Shown here: piece after piece, positions 1 to 6,506 of the stretch
Layout: every line of letters begins with the position of its first letter
Numbering within the stretch: the stretch's first letter is position 1
Made by a program: the position numbers and the translations under genes
Assembly: GCA_003520425.1 (NCBI GenBank)
Contig: DOUU01000283.1
Coordinates: forward strand, 1-11,871
Source: Deltaproteobacteria bacterium
Lineage (GTDB): Bacteria > Myxococcota_A > UBA9160
Reading direction: 5' to 3'
DNA: 11,871 nucleotides
Notes under the pieces: generated by a model
Seen by the model: only the letters and a program-made list of their open reading frames with translations
What the model was told of the DNA's origin: nothing
The model's database searches: none

Positions 1-446
1 ACGCTATACGCCATTCGCTGTCGAATTTAAACTTTCCCAAGATTTCCCATTGTTCGCCCTTCTCTGACTCTCTACGTTTCTCGCTGCTGAAGCTGTTCAT
101 GCGGGGTGAGAATGAGAGATCAATGCGCAACCCTCGAACCGCCCGCGGAACGGATCCACCGGCTACAACGATATTTCTATCCTGCGACACTCGATTCCCG
201 GCTGCAGTCGCTCCTCAGCACGCGCAGGTCTTTCTATGACCGCAGATCTCAGCGGCAGGGGTAGGTGGATGGTGGGGCGATGGGCGCTGCCGCGCTGAGG
301 ACAAGTTCAGGCGAGTCTTCGGCAGTCGAGCGACCGGCTTCGGCGAACTCCCGGGCTTGCGCGCTGAGGAACGGAAAAGGACCGGCGGCTAACTCCCGCC
401 GCGGGCGCTCTCTCTCCGGCAGCCGCCGGCGCGATGTGCGGCGACG
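1..446. other. Island-side region upstream of the integrase, mostly without recognisable genes
   Basis: No recognisable conserved gene is seen here. The first 60 bases are noticeably more AT-rich than the rest of the window. A weak promoter-like pair, TTGTTC (50-55) and TACGTT (73-78) with a 17-base spacer, matches the sigma70 consensus at only 3 of 6 bases in each box. A 50-codon frame at 112-264 is listed separately. Bases 265-446 are GC-rich and contain two copies of GCGCTGAGGA. An open frame there (GTG at 265 to TGA at 450) encodes almost only Arg, Ser, Ala and Gly, and I judge it non-coding. No copy of the ssrA 3' end was found in this stretch, so the far attachment site lies outside the window. 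Confidence 0.5.
112..264 (+). CDS. Possible small protein of the integrated element, 50 aa, unknown
   Basis: The frame starts at ATG 112 and stops at TAG 262-264. GGGGTGAG lies directly upstream and could serve as a ribosome binding site. The predicted product begins MRDQCATLEPP and has a more protein-like composition (Tyr, Phe, His, Leu, Gln) than the Arg/Ser-rich shadow frames around it. The middle (about residues 13-40) could be helical and the tail is basic. Its position just before the integrase is where an excisionase or small regulator often lies, but I see no helix-turn-helix that I can defend. The frame is open upstream only to base 91, so a longer protein is not hidden. It may be chance. 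Confidence 0.22.
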   Translation: MRDQCATLEPPAERIHRLQRYFYPATLDSRLQSLLSTRRSFYDRRSQRQG

Positions 447-1673
447 GTGAACGCTACTCCCACCTACGATTCCGCTTCCGGTGGGATGCCGGGTCGTGGT
501 ATCGACTGGTGCGTGGCGGAGACGTTCGGCCGACTACAGTTTCGCCGTGATGGGCGCCCGTGGCTCGACTTTGATCGCTACGGGAAGGTCTACAGCACGC
601 GCGGCGAGCCCTTCAAACGGCGCGCACAGGCAGAGTTCGTGCTCGGCGCTATCCGTTCGGCGGTCGCCCGCGGCACGCCGAAGCAGCAAGCCGTCGATAA
701 CTGGCGCCCGGAGACGTCGGCGGTGCATCGCATCAGCCGCTGGCTCCCGATCTGGTTGGAGCACATGCGCGAGCTCGAGCAGGCCGGAGAGCGTTCGCGA
801 GGCTACGTCGAAGAGCTTGAGCGTTGGTGCGCACCGGGTGGCCATATCATGGCGTTTTGGAGCTCCCGCAGCTTCTACGAGGTCGACTTCCCAGGCCTCC
901 AGGCTTGGGCGTCGTGGCTTGCCAAGAGAACGCGGCCGAACAGCAGCAGGGGACTGGGCCCGAAGACGCGGCACAACGTCATGGCGGCGCTCCACAGCTT
1001 CCTCGGCTGGCTCCGACAGATGGGAGAGCTGCCGTACCTGCCCGTCTTCCCGTGGCCGCGCTACCAAGAACACGCGCCACGGCTCCTCTCCGCCGAGGCC
1101 CAAATGCGCGTGGTCGAGGCCATCCCCGAGGAGCGGCGCGGAATCTTCCTCGCGCTCGCACTCCTCGGCGCACGGCCGAGCGAGACGGTTCGGCTACGCG
1201 TGGCCGATTACGACCCGGGCGATCCAGGATGGATCACTTTCCCGAAGACGAAGAACGGTGAGGCCAAGCGGCTACCGGTGCCTGACGAGCTGGCCTCCTG
1301 GCTCGACAAGCACGTGACGCGCGAGGCCCGCCTCACGGGCGTGCCTCTCTTCCCCCTGCCCTACGTCGGCAAGGGCCGCCGGCCGGCGGGCCCCTGGAAC
1401 GGCACCTGCCTGCGCCGCGAGTGGCACGCAGCGTGCGCGCGGGTCGGGGTGAAGGCCACACTCTACGAAGGAACAAAGCACAGCCGCGCGACAGATTTGC
1501 TGCGCCAGAAGATCGATGAGCGAACCCTTCAAGTCCTGCTTGGTCACCGCGACTCGAAGAGCACTCGGCGTTACGCGCGGCTCGCGAACCAGGCGCTTGT
1601 GGAGGCCATCCGGCCTACACACAGGAGGGTCAAAAACCCCTCCAATACCCCTCCAGCCGAATTTCAATCCTAA
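447..1673 (+). CDS. Tyrosine recombinase / phage-type integrase (408 aa)
   Basis: This is a site-specific recombinase of the tyrosine integrase family, expected to integrate and excise the mobile element at the 3' end of the adjacent ssrA. Residues 30-90 form a basic N-terminal arm-binding-type region, about 95-205 resemble the SAM-like core-binding domain, and about 212-385 are the catalytic domain. Visible catalytic positions are Arg243 (in GARPSET), lysines of the beta-hairpin (K267-K274), His367 (in LLGHRD) and nucleophile Tyr376 (in STRRYARL). The HxxR box is replaced by E341-G-T-K344, at the correct distance from Tyr376 (32 residues). The start is uncertain: GTG 447 gives the full length, and ATG 486 (residue 14) is an alternative; neither has a strong ribosome binding site. 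The gene ends 24 bp from the tmRNA end. Confidence 0.92.
   Translation: MNATPTYDSASGGMPGRGIDWCVAETFGRLQFRRDGRPWLDFDRYGKVYSTRGEPFKRRAQAEFVLGAIRSAVARGTPKQQAVDNWRPETSAVHRISRWLPIWLEHMRELEQAGERSRGYVEELERWCAPGGHIMAFWSSRSFYEVDFPGLQAWASWLAKRTRPNSSRGLGPKTRHNVMAALHSFLGWLRQMGELPYLPVFPWPRYQEHAPRLLSAEAQMRVVEAIPEERRGIFLALALLGARPSETVRLRVADYDPGDPGWITFPKTKNGEAKRLPVPDELASWLDKHVTREARLTGVPLFPLPYVGKGRRPAGPWNGTCLRREWHAACARVGVKATLYEGTKHSRATDLLRQKIDERTLQVLLGHRDSKSTRRYARLANQALVEAIRPTHRRVKNPSNTPPAEFQS
1624..1655. repeat. Inverted and direct GGAGGGG / ACCCCTCC repeats at the end of the integrase gene
   Basis: ACCCCTCCA occurs twice on the plus strand (1636-1644 and 1647-1655), with an 11-bp period close to one helical turn. 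An inverted copy, GGAGGGT, lies at 1624-1630. The cluster lies inside the last integrase codons, 43-74 bp from the tmRNA end, where arm-type integrase binding sites would be expected. The inverted pair can also form a hairpin. On the minus strand it is followed by TGTGTGT, so it might act as a weak terminator for ssrA, whose own terminator appears to have been displaced. Both roles are inference. Confidence 0.4.
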
Positions 1674-1697
1674 AACCCGTTTAATATCAATAAGTTA

Positions 1698-1725
1698 TGG
1701 TGGAGGCGGCGGGAATCGAACCCGC
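1698..1725. other. Predicted chromosomal attachment site of the element (3' end of ssrA)
   Basis: The T-arm and acceptor strand of the tmRNA (T-stem and loop 1709-1725, acceptor 1702-1708, discriminator 1701, CCA 1698-1700) lie 24 bp from the integrase stop. Integrases often use such tRNA or tmRNA 3' ends as attB, and recombination restores the RNA end. The exact crossover and core length cannot be seen because the second copy is outside the window. Sequence just left of the CCA (1674-1697) is AT-rich, unlike the chromosome to the right, which supports a junction here. Confidence 0.6.
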
Positions 1726-1934
1726 GTCCGAATGGCTTCCAACCAGCGCGTCTACGTGCGTAGCTCTCGACCGTGGTCGACCTGGCTCGTCTCGAGATCA
1801 GGAGTCACCAGGCCCAGCCCCGTATGGTTCTCGTCCTCGATGACGACGGTGCGGCGTTCCGAGGACCAGCCCTCTGATGACACCCGCAACCCGCTAGAAG
1901 GCGTCACGGACGGGCGTCGCTACTCTAGTTTCAG

Positions 1935-1964
1935 CTAGGCAGCGAGAGCGTAGTTAGCGTCGGC
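1935..1964 (-). other. tmRNA tag reading frame (ADANYALAA-stop)
   Basis: Inside ssrA the frame GCC GAC GCT AAC TAC GCT CTC GCT GCC TAG gives ADANYALAA, preceded in the tagged protein by the alanine carried on tmRNA. The YALAA end is the ClpXP/ClpAP-type degron seen across proteobacteria. The resume codon is inferred as GCC, because the alternative frame beginning at the GCC nine to eleven bases upstream stops after six codons without a hydrophobic end. The tag is one residue shorter than the encoded E. coli tag (ANDENYALAA). Confidence 0.85.
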
Positions 1965-2074
1965 AGTTATTGGCTACCAACAGCGCCACCTGTTTAACGA
2001 CGAATGTGACAACGTCGGCACGCAGCGCTCGCCTTCGACCACCCGTCGAAACCGATCGCCCCCGAACCGACCTT

Positions 2075-2103
2075 AATGTATGGCCCGGAGCCACCTCTGG
2101 CAA
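2075..2103 (-). promoter_or_regulatory. Predicted sigma70-type promoter of ssrA
   Basis: On the minus strand TTGCCA (2103-2098) is followed by 17 bases and TACATT (2080-2075). The mature tmRNA 5' end lies 12 bases past the -10 box, leaving a leader of a few nucleotides for RNase P to remove. The -35 box begins 12 bases after the stop codon of the glycosyltransferase gene, and no terminator is seen between them. ssrA may therefore receive both its own and read-through transcription. Confidence 0.65.
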
Positions 2104-2114
2104 GCCGCAAACCG

Positions 2115-3890
2115 CTAAGGCTCCGCCAAGGTGCTGCGCAACGCGACGAGCTTTTTCCTCTTCTGCGCCTTCTGCCAAGGCAGGGCCTGTTCCCACGTCG
2201 CGGCCCCCTCTGCGACGACGGGCGCCTCGAGGACGCCATCCGGCAAAACCCCTCGGAGTTGTGCAAGCGAGCTTCGTGTGGTGACAACCAGGCTGGGCGC
2301 CCCGGCACGCTCGAGGGCGCTGCGGAGCGCCTCCTTGCCATGGATCACCGCCACAGGTCTTGGCTGACCCAGATAGAAGATGACGTCGGTCGGGAGCTCC
2401 TCGAAGAACACGACCTCCTCGGGACTATGGATCAGCGCCCGCAGACGCAGCGCAAACGGCTTTGTCGTACGCAGCGTCTCTACGCTCGGCTGCTGAACAC
2501 CGAACGCTCCGCCCAAGACGACTGCCGCCGAAACCGCGAGCCCCGCAAACTGCTGGTCCATCCCTGTAAGTCGCGCGAGAAACTCAGGCCACAACTTCGA
2601 GACGGCAAAGATGGCGAGAAGCGTCATGCCGATAAGGAGTGTTGCGATGCGCAGTCCCTCAGTGGGTGCAAAACCGAGGCCGCGAAGGGCGAGCGGCCAA
2701 AGCAGCGGGCTCGCGAGGTAGACAGCACCGGCGGTGAAGAGCACAGCGCCCACGAGCCAAAGGCAGATGCGCTTGGTCCTCTCCCAGGCCGGCAATGCGA
2801 GGAAAACCGCGATTTGAAGTGCGCAGAAGGGTGCAAGAGGGAGGATGTAATACCAGCGGCGCGAACCCGAAGCGGAAAAGAAGACGAAGATGATCGCGAT
2901 TGCCTCGAGGAGCCACCGGCTGCGCTGATCGAGTCGGCGCAAGGACGCGAAGCCAGCGATCAGCGCGGCAACGAAAAGCGGAGACCACGGGAGAAGGACT
3001 CGGGGCAGTTCGTAGAGATAGAGGTAGAAGGGCTCGACGTGGTCGAAGGGGTGGAAGAAGCGTGTGATGTTCTCCCGCCACACGAGACCGAGACCCGAGA
3101 GACCGCTTGCCTGGGACACGTACCCTTGAGGGAGCGCCTTGTGTCCCGCAAAGTAGAACGGCGCGTAGTAGAGAGCGCCGCAGAGAAGAGCCGCGCCGAC
3201 ATGGGAGAGTCGCAAGTGCATCCGCCAGCGGCGCTCTCGGAGCAGCCAGGGCAGGAGCGCGAGAATCGGCACGACGATCGCCGGAAGCCCCTTCATTTGC
3301 GCTCCGACGACGCAGATCAGGTAGAAGCCGAAATAGGCCCAGAAGCTCGAGGCACGCTCATGGGCAAAAAACCACGCGACTGCGAGGATCACCGCGGCAA
3401 GATTCTCCATGTCCGCAGCGGCCGTCCGAGACCAGAAAACGAATCCGTAGCAGGTGAGGAGGATCCAGCCCGCGCTCTGGGCGACGCCCTGCGTCCACAA
3501 CCTGCGCCCCAGGGAACGCGTCGCCCACAGTGCGACGAGGCCTGCGAGGGCGCTCGGAATGCGCGTCGCGAGCTCCCCGAGCCCCCCGGTCGGGAAGGAC
3601 GCGCCAAGGATGAGCCAGTACGAAAGCAGGGGCTTATCGAAGTAGACGGCGTCGTTGATGATGGGGTGGAAGAGATCCCGGGTGAGCAGCATGTTTCGGG
3701 AAATCTCCGCCCAGCGGCTCTCCGAGCCCCAGAGCGCACGATCCCCGAGGTGCAGGAATAGAACGAGCGCCGCAATCGCCCAGAAAGCGATGCGGGCCGC
3801 CAGATCCCGCGCGCGCCCTTCGTGTTGGACGCAGGGAACCTCGGCGCCGTCAGTGCGCAGGGTCGAGTCGCACGGCGACGGCGTTGTCAC
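2115..3890 (-). CDS. ArnT-like membrane glycosyltransferase (GT83/PMT superfamily, 591 aa)
   Basis: This is a polytopic inner-membrane glycosyltransferase that would use a polyprenyl-phosphate sugar donor to modify lipid A or another periplasmic acceptor. After a short cytoplasmic tail (residues 1-33) come a first membrane helix (about 34-50) and the family's first periplasmic loop. There E57-S-R-W-A-E and YFDKPLLSYWL (83-93) match the ArnT signature (an acidic residue, then R-x-A-E-I and YFDKP). About ten more hydrophobic segments follow, then a soluble C-terminal part (about residues 470-591). Length agrees with ArnT (about 550 aa). The start is GTG 3890, overlapping the upstream gene by 41 nt, with no alternative start before the first helix. 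The acceptor cannot be told from sequence; aminoarabinose transfer is one possibility, so no symbol is given. Confidence 0.87.
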   Translation of the reverse strand: MTTPSPCDSTLRTDGAEVPCVQHEGRARDLAARIAFWAIAALVLFLHLGDRALWGSESRWAEISRNMLLTRDLFHPIINDAVYFDKPLLSYWLILGASFPTGGLGELATRIPSALAGLVALWATRSLGRRLWTQGVAQSAGWILLTCYGFVFWSRTAAADMENLAAVILAVAWFFAHERASSFWAYFGFYLICVVGAQMKGLPAIVVPILALLPWLLRERRWRMHLRLSHVGAALLCGALYYAPFYFAGHKALPQGYVSQASGLSGLGLVWRENITRFFHPFDHVEPFYLYLYELPRVLLPWSPLFVAALIAGFASLRRLDQRSRWLLEAIAIIFVFFSASGSRRWYYILPLAPFCALQIAVFLALPAWERTKRICLWLVGAVLFTAGAVYLASPLLWPLALRGLGFAPTEGLRIATLLIGMTLLAIFAVSKLWPEFLARLTGMDQQFAGLAVSAAVVLGGAFGVQQPSVETLRTTKPFALRLRALIHSPEEVVFFEELPTDVIFYLGQPRPVAVIHGKEALRSALERAGAPSLVVTTRSSLAQLRGVLPDGVLEAPVVAEGAATWEQALPWQKAQKRKKLVALRSTLAEP

Positions 3891-4248
3891 GGTTCCGAAC
3901 GAGGCCGATGATCCAGTCTGCCCAACCGTATTTGGCGGCCATGAGCGCGTTCACGCCGGGGGTCGCCTCCTTGACCGGAACAGCTTGATAGTTGGCGATG
4001 CGCCCGTTGCGTTCAAGCTGGACCCCCGACCGCTCGGACAGGCGCTGGAACCACGCGGCCCTCGGGGAGCCCGCGCGGATCCAAAGCGTGTGCCCTTGGT
4101 CGACAACCCAGACCTTTGTGGTGAACGGGGTGCGGATTTCGTCGAACGTGGTGAGCTTGACCACTTCCCCGCCAAGGTCGCCGGCCAGCAGCACCGCGAC
4201 CCCGAAGGCCACGGCTGCAAGGACCAAGAAGGTAAAGAGTCGGGACAA
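3850..4248 (-). CDS. Small membrane-anchored protein, possibly of the nitroreductase / split-barrel (DUF385-like) type
   Basis: A 132-aa protein. Residues about 4-24 form a hydrophobic signal anchor (SRLFTFLVLAAVAFGVAVLL). The remainder has the feel of a flavin or F420 split-barrel protein: a TPFTTKVWVV strand pair, TLWIRAG, then RAAWFQRLSE, and a C-terminal VRNRDNAVAVRL strand. This pattern (TKVWVV, then W-R-G and W-x-x-L) recalls pyridoxamine-oxidase-like or nitroreductase-family proteins. The assignment is by eye, and no ligand residue is certain. The start is ambiguous. TTG 4248 has GGGGGAG five bases upstream and is preferred; TTG 4272 and GTG 4254 are in frame. The end overlaps the glycosyltransferase start by 41 nt, so the two are probably translated together. 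Confidence 0.72.
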   Translation of the reverse strand: MSRLFTFLVLAAVAFGVAVLLAGDLGGEVVKLTTFDEIRTPFTTKVWVVDQGHTLWIRAGSPRAAWFQRLSERSGVQLERNGRIANYQAVPVKEATPGVNALMAAKYGWADWIIGLVRNRDNAVAVRLDPAH

Positions 4249-4301
4249 GTTCACTCCCCCCCGGAGACACAAGTCTCAGCGGTGTTCTCGCTGAACTCGC
4301 C

Positions 4302-4318
4302 GGGCGCGTCAAGCGCCC
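4302..4318 (-). other. GC-rich hairpin across the stop of the metzincin lipoprotein gene
   Basis: GGGCGC (4318-4313 on the minus strand), loop TTGAC and GCGCCC (4307-4302) form a perfect 6-bp stem spanning the TGA stop (4311-4309). No T-tract follows, so it is not a normal intrinsic terminator. It could stabilise an mRNA 3' end or have no role. Confidence 0.4.
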
Positions 4319-5649
4319 TCATGTGCCACCGGCGGACGGAGTTCGATCGAGCGCAGGACGGCATCGAACCAGGGAGCGTAGGCCGAATAGAGGTCTGCCG
4401 GACAATCGGCGATGACCACAAGGACGTGACTTCCAGGCGCCTCGATGACGGTCACCTCCTCCACGGTCTCCTCGATGCGGCCCTCGACAATCAGCTGTAC
4501 GGCCCGGCTCTGGCCGAAGGCGCGTTCTCGTCTTGCGCGCAGCACGCCCCGGCCGATGTGAGCGTCCTGGTTGCGAGCGAGGTACGCCTCGGCGCTGGGA
4601 TAGCCGCGAGAGATCACCTGGATGGACGCGTCGTAATCCCAGGTGAGGCCGTCGATGGCGATGACGCCGTACGGCGTTTCCATCTGCATCCAGCCCTCTG
4701 GCAGGCGGAGCGCAAAGCCGTGGCGCGGGTCCTGCCTCGGCTCTGCGGCAAGGCGCGGAGCACCGGCGGGCGGCCCCGCGGGCGCAGCGGGTGGGATCTC
4801 CCCGGCCTGGCTACGCCCGAACACCGTCCCATTGGGGACTCGGTAGAGGGCCACAAACGAGCGAACGTCCTCGGTGGTCAGGGCCGCCGCGAGGCTCCCG
4901 TCGCGCGCCACCTCGTACATGAGGTCCGCGGGGATCGGGCTGTGGCCGCGCATGCCAAGGGCGTGCCCCAGCTCATGCAGAGCGACGCGCTCGACTTGGT
5001 CCTCCGTGAGCAGGCCGAAGCTGTCTGCGACGTAGAGCCGCACTTCCGGCACGCTGTAGCGGACGAGGAGGCGTTCACCCGTCGCATCAAAGCCTTGGGC
5101 CCTGCACGCGCCGGCAAGGGGCGTCGTCCCGAGCACAGCAACGTCCGGTTCTGGCGTCGGGGCCATCTGCCCGATGAGTCGGATGCGCAAGGTCGCCTCC
5201 TGGCTAGGCGGCGCGCGCCGGAACGTCACCAGTCCCCCGAGAGCTCCCTCCCACGCCGCCAGCGCACGCTCGACGGCGTGCACGTAGAGGCCCGCGGGCT
5301 TTGGGGAGAACTCGTCCTCGAGGGCCCTCGGGATCTGCGGCCCCTCGATCGAGACCGCGAGGGGGAACTGGTCTTCCGACCAGCGACAGAAGGCGAGGAC
5401 ATCGCCCCTTCGGTCAAGGCCGGAGAAGCGGTGGAGCATGAAGGGCAAGTAGTTGGGCTCGGGAAGGCCTGGATGCGCCGAGCGGAACGCGAGGTACGCG
5501 CCTCGCTCCGGCGGGGCAGCGAGGGAAGCCGACGGGAAGCCGCTCTGCCGTACGGGCGCACACGCGGCGAGGACGAGGAGTAGCAGGAGCCGCAGCCGCG
5601 CGCCGAGGCTCGCGCACCGGGTCCAGGCCCGCTTCCCGACCCGACTCAA
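4309..5649 (-). CDS. Lipoprotein with metzincin-type zinc metalloprotease domain (446 aa)
   Basis: This is a predicted exported lipoprotein with a zinc-dependent endopeptidase domain. Residues 1-30 are a basic N-region, a run of leucines and the lipobox LAAC, with Cys30 as lipidation site; Ala at +2 suggests the outer membrane. The zinc motif is HELGHALGMRGH (residues 225-236: ligands His225, His229, His236; Glu226 catalytic), followed by a Met-turn candidate Met244 in DLMYE. Both are features of matrixin-like metzincins (M10/M57 type). A Pro/Ala-rich linker (about 284-308) leads to a C-terminal domain (310-437) with alternating strands that may resemble PsbP/DcrB-like folds. The start TTG 5649 overlaps the smpB stop as TTGA, which sets the start right before the signal peptide. 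The substrate is unknown. Confidence 0.83.
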   Translation of the reverse strand: MSRVGKRAWTRCASLGARLRLLLLLVLAACAPVRQSGFPSASLAAPPERGAYLAFRSAHPGLPEPNYLPFMLHRFSGLDRRGDVLAFCRWSEDQFPLAVSIEGPQIPRALEDEFSPKPAGLYVHAVERALAAWEGALGGLVTFRRAPPSQEATLRIRLIGQMAPTPEPDVAVLGTTPLAGACRAQGFDATGERLLVRYSVPEVRLYVADSFGLLTEDQVERVALHELGHALGMRGHSPIPADLMYEVARDGSLAAALTTEDVRSFVALYRVPNGTVFGRSQAGEIPPAAPAGPPAGAPRLAAEPRQDPRHGFALRLPEGWMQMETPYGVIAIDGLTWDYDASIQVISRGYPSAEAYLARNQDAHIGRGVLRARRERAFGQSRAVQLIVEGRIEETVEEVTVIEAPGSHVLVVIADCPADLYSAYAPWFDAVLRSIELRPPVAHEGA

Positions 5650-6131
5650 GTGCCCCCGCGCCCGCGGCCTCGGATTGCTCGCTGGACCTCCCGGTCCTCT
5701 TCCCGGCGCCGGATCGCTTCGCGCTTGTCGTGGATCTTCTTGCCCCGCACGAGAGCGAGCTCGACTTTCACACGGCCGTCCTTGAAGTAGAGAGAGAGTG
5801 GAATGAGCGTCAATCCCCGCTCCGTCACCTCGCCGGAGAGGCGGGCGATCTCGCTGCGATGGAGCAGAAGTTTGCGTTCGCGCCGCGGGTCCTTGTTTTC
5901 CCGGCCCGCCTCTTCGTAGGGGCTGATGTGGGCGTTCACGAGGAACAGCTCGCCGCGCCGCACGTGCGCGTACGAGTCGGCCAGGTTCGCGCGCCCGGCC
6001 CGCAGTGACTTGACCTCGGGACCGTGCAGCGCAATCCCGGCTTCCATGCGATCGAGAATCTCGTACAGAAATCGGGCCTTGCGATTGCTTGCGATCAGCT
6101 TGCGCCCCGCCTTTTCTGCCCCCTGGGCCAT
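5646..6131 (-). CDS. smpB: SsrA-binding protein SmpB (161 aa)
   Basis: SmpB binds the tRNA-like domain of tmRNA and places it in the A site of stalled ribosomes. The sequence runs from the conserved IASNRKARFLYEILDRMEAG (13-32) through GPEVKSLRAGRANLADSYA (37-55) and HISPYE (68-73) to LYFKDGRVKVELALVRGKK (114-132). It ends in the basic tail HDKREAIRRREEDREVQR (134-151), which folds in the mRNA channel. The length is normal for the family. ATG 6131 lies 24 nt after panD with no clear ribosome binding site, so it probably relies on read-through from panBCD. Its partner RNA ssrA lies 3.6 kb downstream on the same strand. Confidence 0.97.
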   Translation of the reverse strand: MAQGAEKAGRKLIASNRKARFLYEILDRMEAGIALHGPEVKSLRAGRANLADSYAHVRRGELFLVNAHISPYEEAGRENKDPRRERKLLLHRSEIARLSGEVTERGLTLIPLSLYFKDGRVKVELALVRGKKIHDKREAIRRREEDREVQRAIRGRGRGGT

Positions 6132-6155
6132 GGCGAGGATCGTAGCGTCCCGCGC

Positions 6156-6506
6156 CTACTCTCGGATGCGGTTGTGGCCGTCCACAAAAACCCGCTTCGC
6201 CTGCCAACCGTAGGCTTCCCGATCTTCCACCTGGACGTAGCTCGCAATGATGACGACGTCATGCGGTTTGATCAGATGGGCGGCGGCACCATTGACGCAG
6301 ATCTCACCCGATCCCGGGTCGCCGGGAATGGCGTAGGTGTGGAGGCGGTTGCCATTCGTGCAGTCGTAGATGTCGACCTGCTCGTAGGGCAGGATGTCGG
6401 CCGCGCGCAGCAGATCCTCGTCCACCGTCACGCTGCCTTCATACTCGAGATTTGCCTCGGTGACGGTCGCGCGGTGAATCTTCGACTTGAGCATGGTTCG
6501 GGTCAC
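6156..6506 (-). CDS. panD: Aspartate 1-decarboxylase (116 aa proenzyme)
   Basis: PanD makes beta-alanine from L-aspartate, the amine half of pantothenate. It is made as a proenzyme that cleaves itself before Ser25 to create the pyruvoyl cofactor; here the site is YEG24-S25V. The rest matches the family: [20 protein letters not shown], then [13 protein letters not shown] (with Tyr58-region residues), [10 protein letters not shown] and DVVIIASY. The start GTG 6506 is chosen because it has GGAGG seven bases upstream and places cleavage exactly at position 24/25, as in E. coli; ATG 6494 would shorten it by four residues. GTGA overlaps the panC stop by 4 nt, so the two are probably translationally coupled. 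Confidence 0.96.
   Translation of the reverse strand: MTRTMLKSKIHRATVTEANLEYEGSVTVDEDLLRAADILPYEQVDIYDCTNGNRLHTYAIPGDPGSGEICVNGAAAHLIKPHDVVIIASYVQVEDREAYGWQAKRVFVDGHNRIRE

Larger units (their letters stand above)
1698..2063 (-). ncRNA. ssrA: tmRNA (transfer-messenger RNA)
   Basis: tmRNA rescues ribosomes stalled on broken mRNAs and tags the nascent protein for proteolysis, acting with SmpB. The 5' end (2063 downward) reads GGGGGCGATCGGTTTCGACG, the canonical tmRNA start. The 3' end carries a T-arm (GCGGG, TTCGATT, CCCGC), the acceptor strand CGCCTCC, then A and an encoded CCA. The two acceptor strands pair over 7 bp with one G-U pair. The mature RNA would be about 366 nt, a usual size for a one-piece tmRNA. 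The tag frame is at 1964-1935 and encodes ADANYALAA then TAG. The ends match on both sides, so the gene is intact even though an element abuts its 3' end. Confidence 0.97.

Noticed and set aside
265..450. 61-codon frame ending in GTGA with the integrase start
   Set aside because: The overlap is attractive, but the product is almost only Arg, Ser, Ala and Gly and has no usable ribosome binding site or fold. Judged chance.
2076..3761. 561-codon open frame on the plus strand across the ArnT-like gene
   Set aside because: It is antisense to a clear multi-membrane protein, is rich in Arg, Glu, Lys and Pro with no domain signature, and arises from GC-rich codon use on the other strand.
3655..5583. 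642-codon open frame on the plus strand
   Set aside because: It lies opposite the metzincin lipoprotein, the anchored protein and the start of the transferase, and shows no recognisable motif. It is a shadow of GC-rich coding.
5650..6207. N-terminal extension of the metzincin gene to a start at 6207
   Set aside because: The extension reads through smpB in another frame and is Arg/Gly/Pro-rich. The lipoprotein signal peptide starts at TTG 5649.
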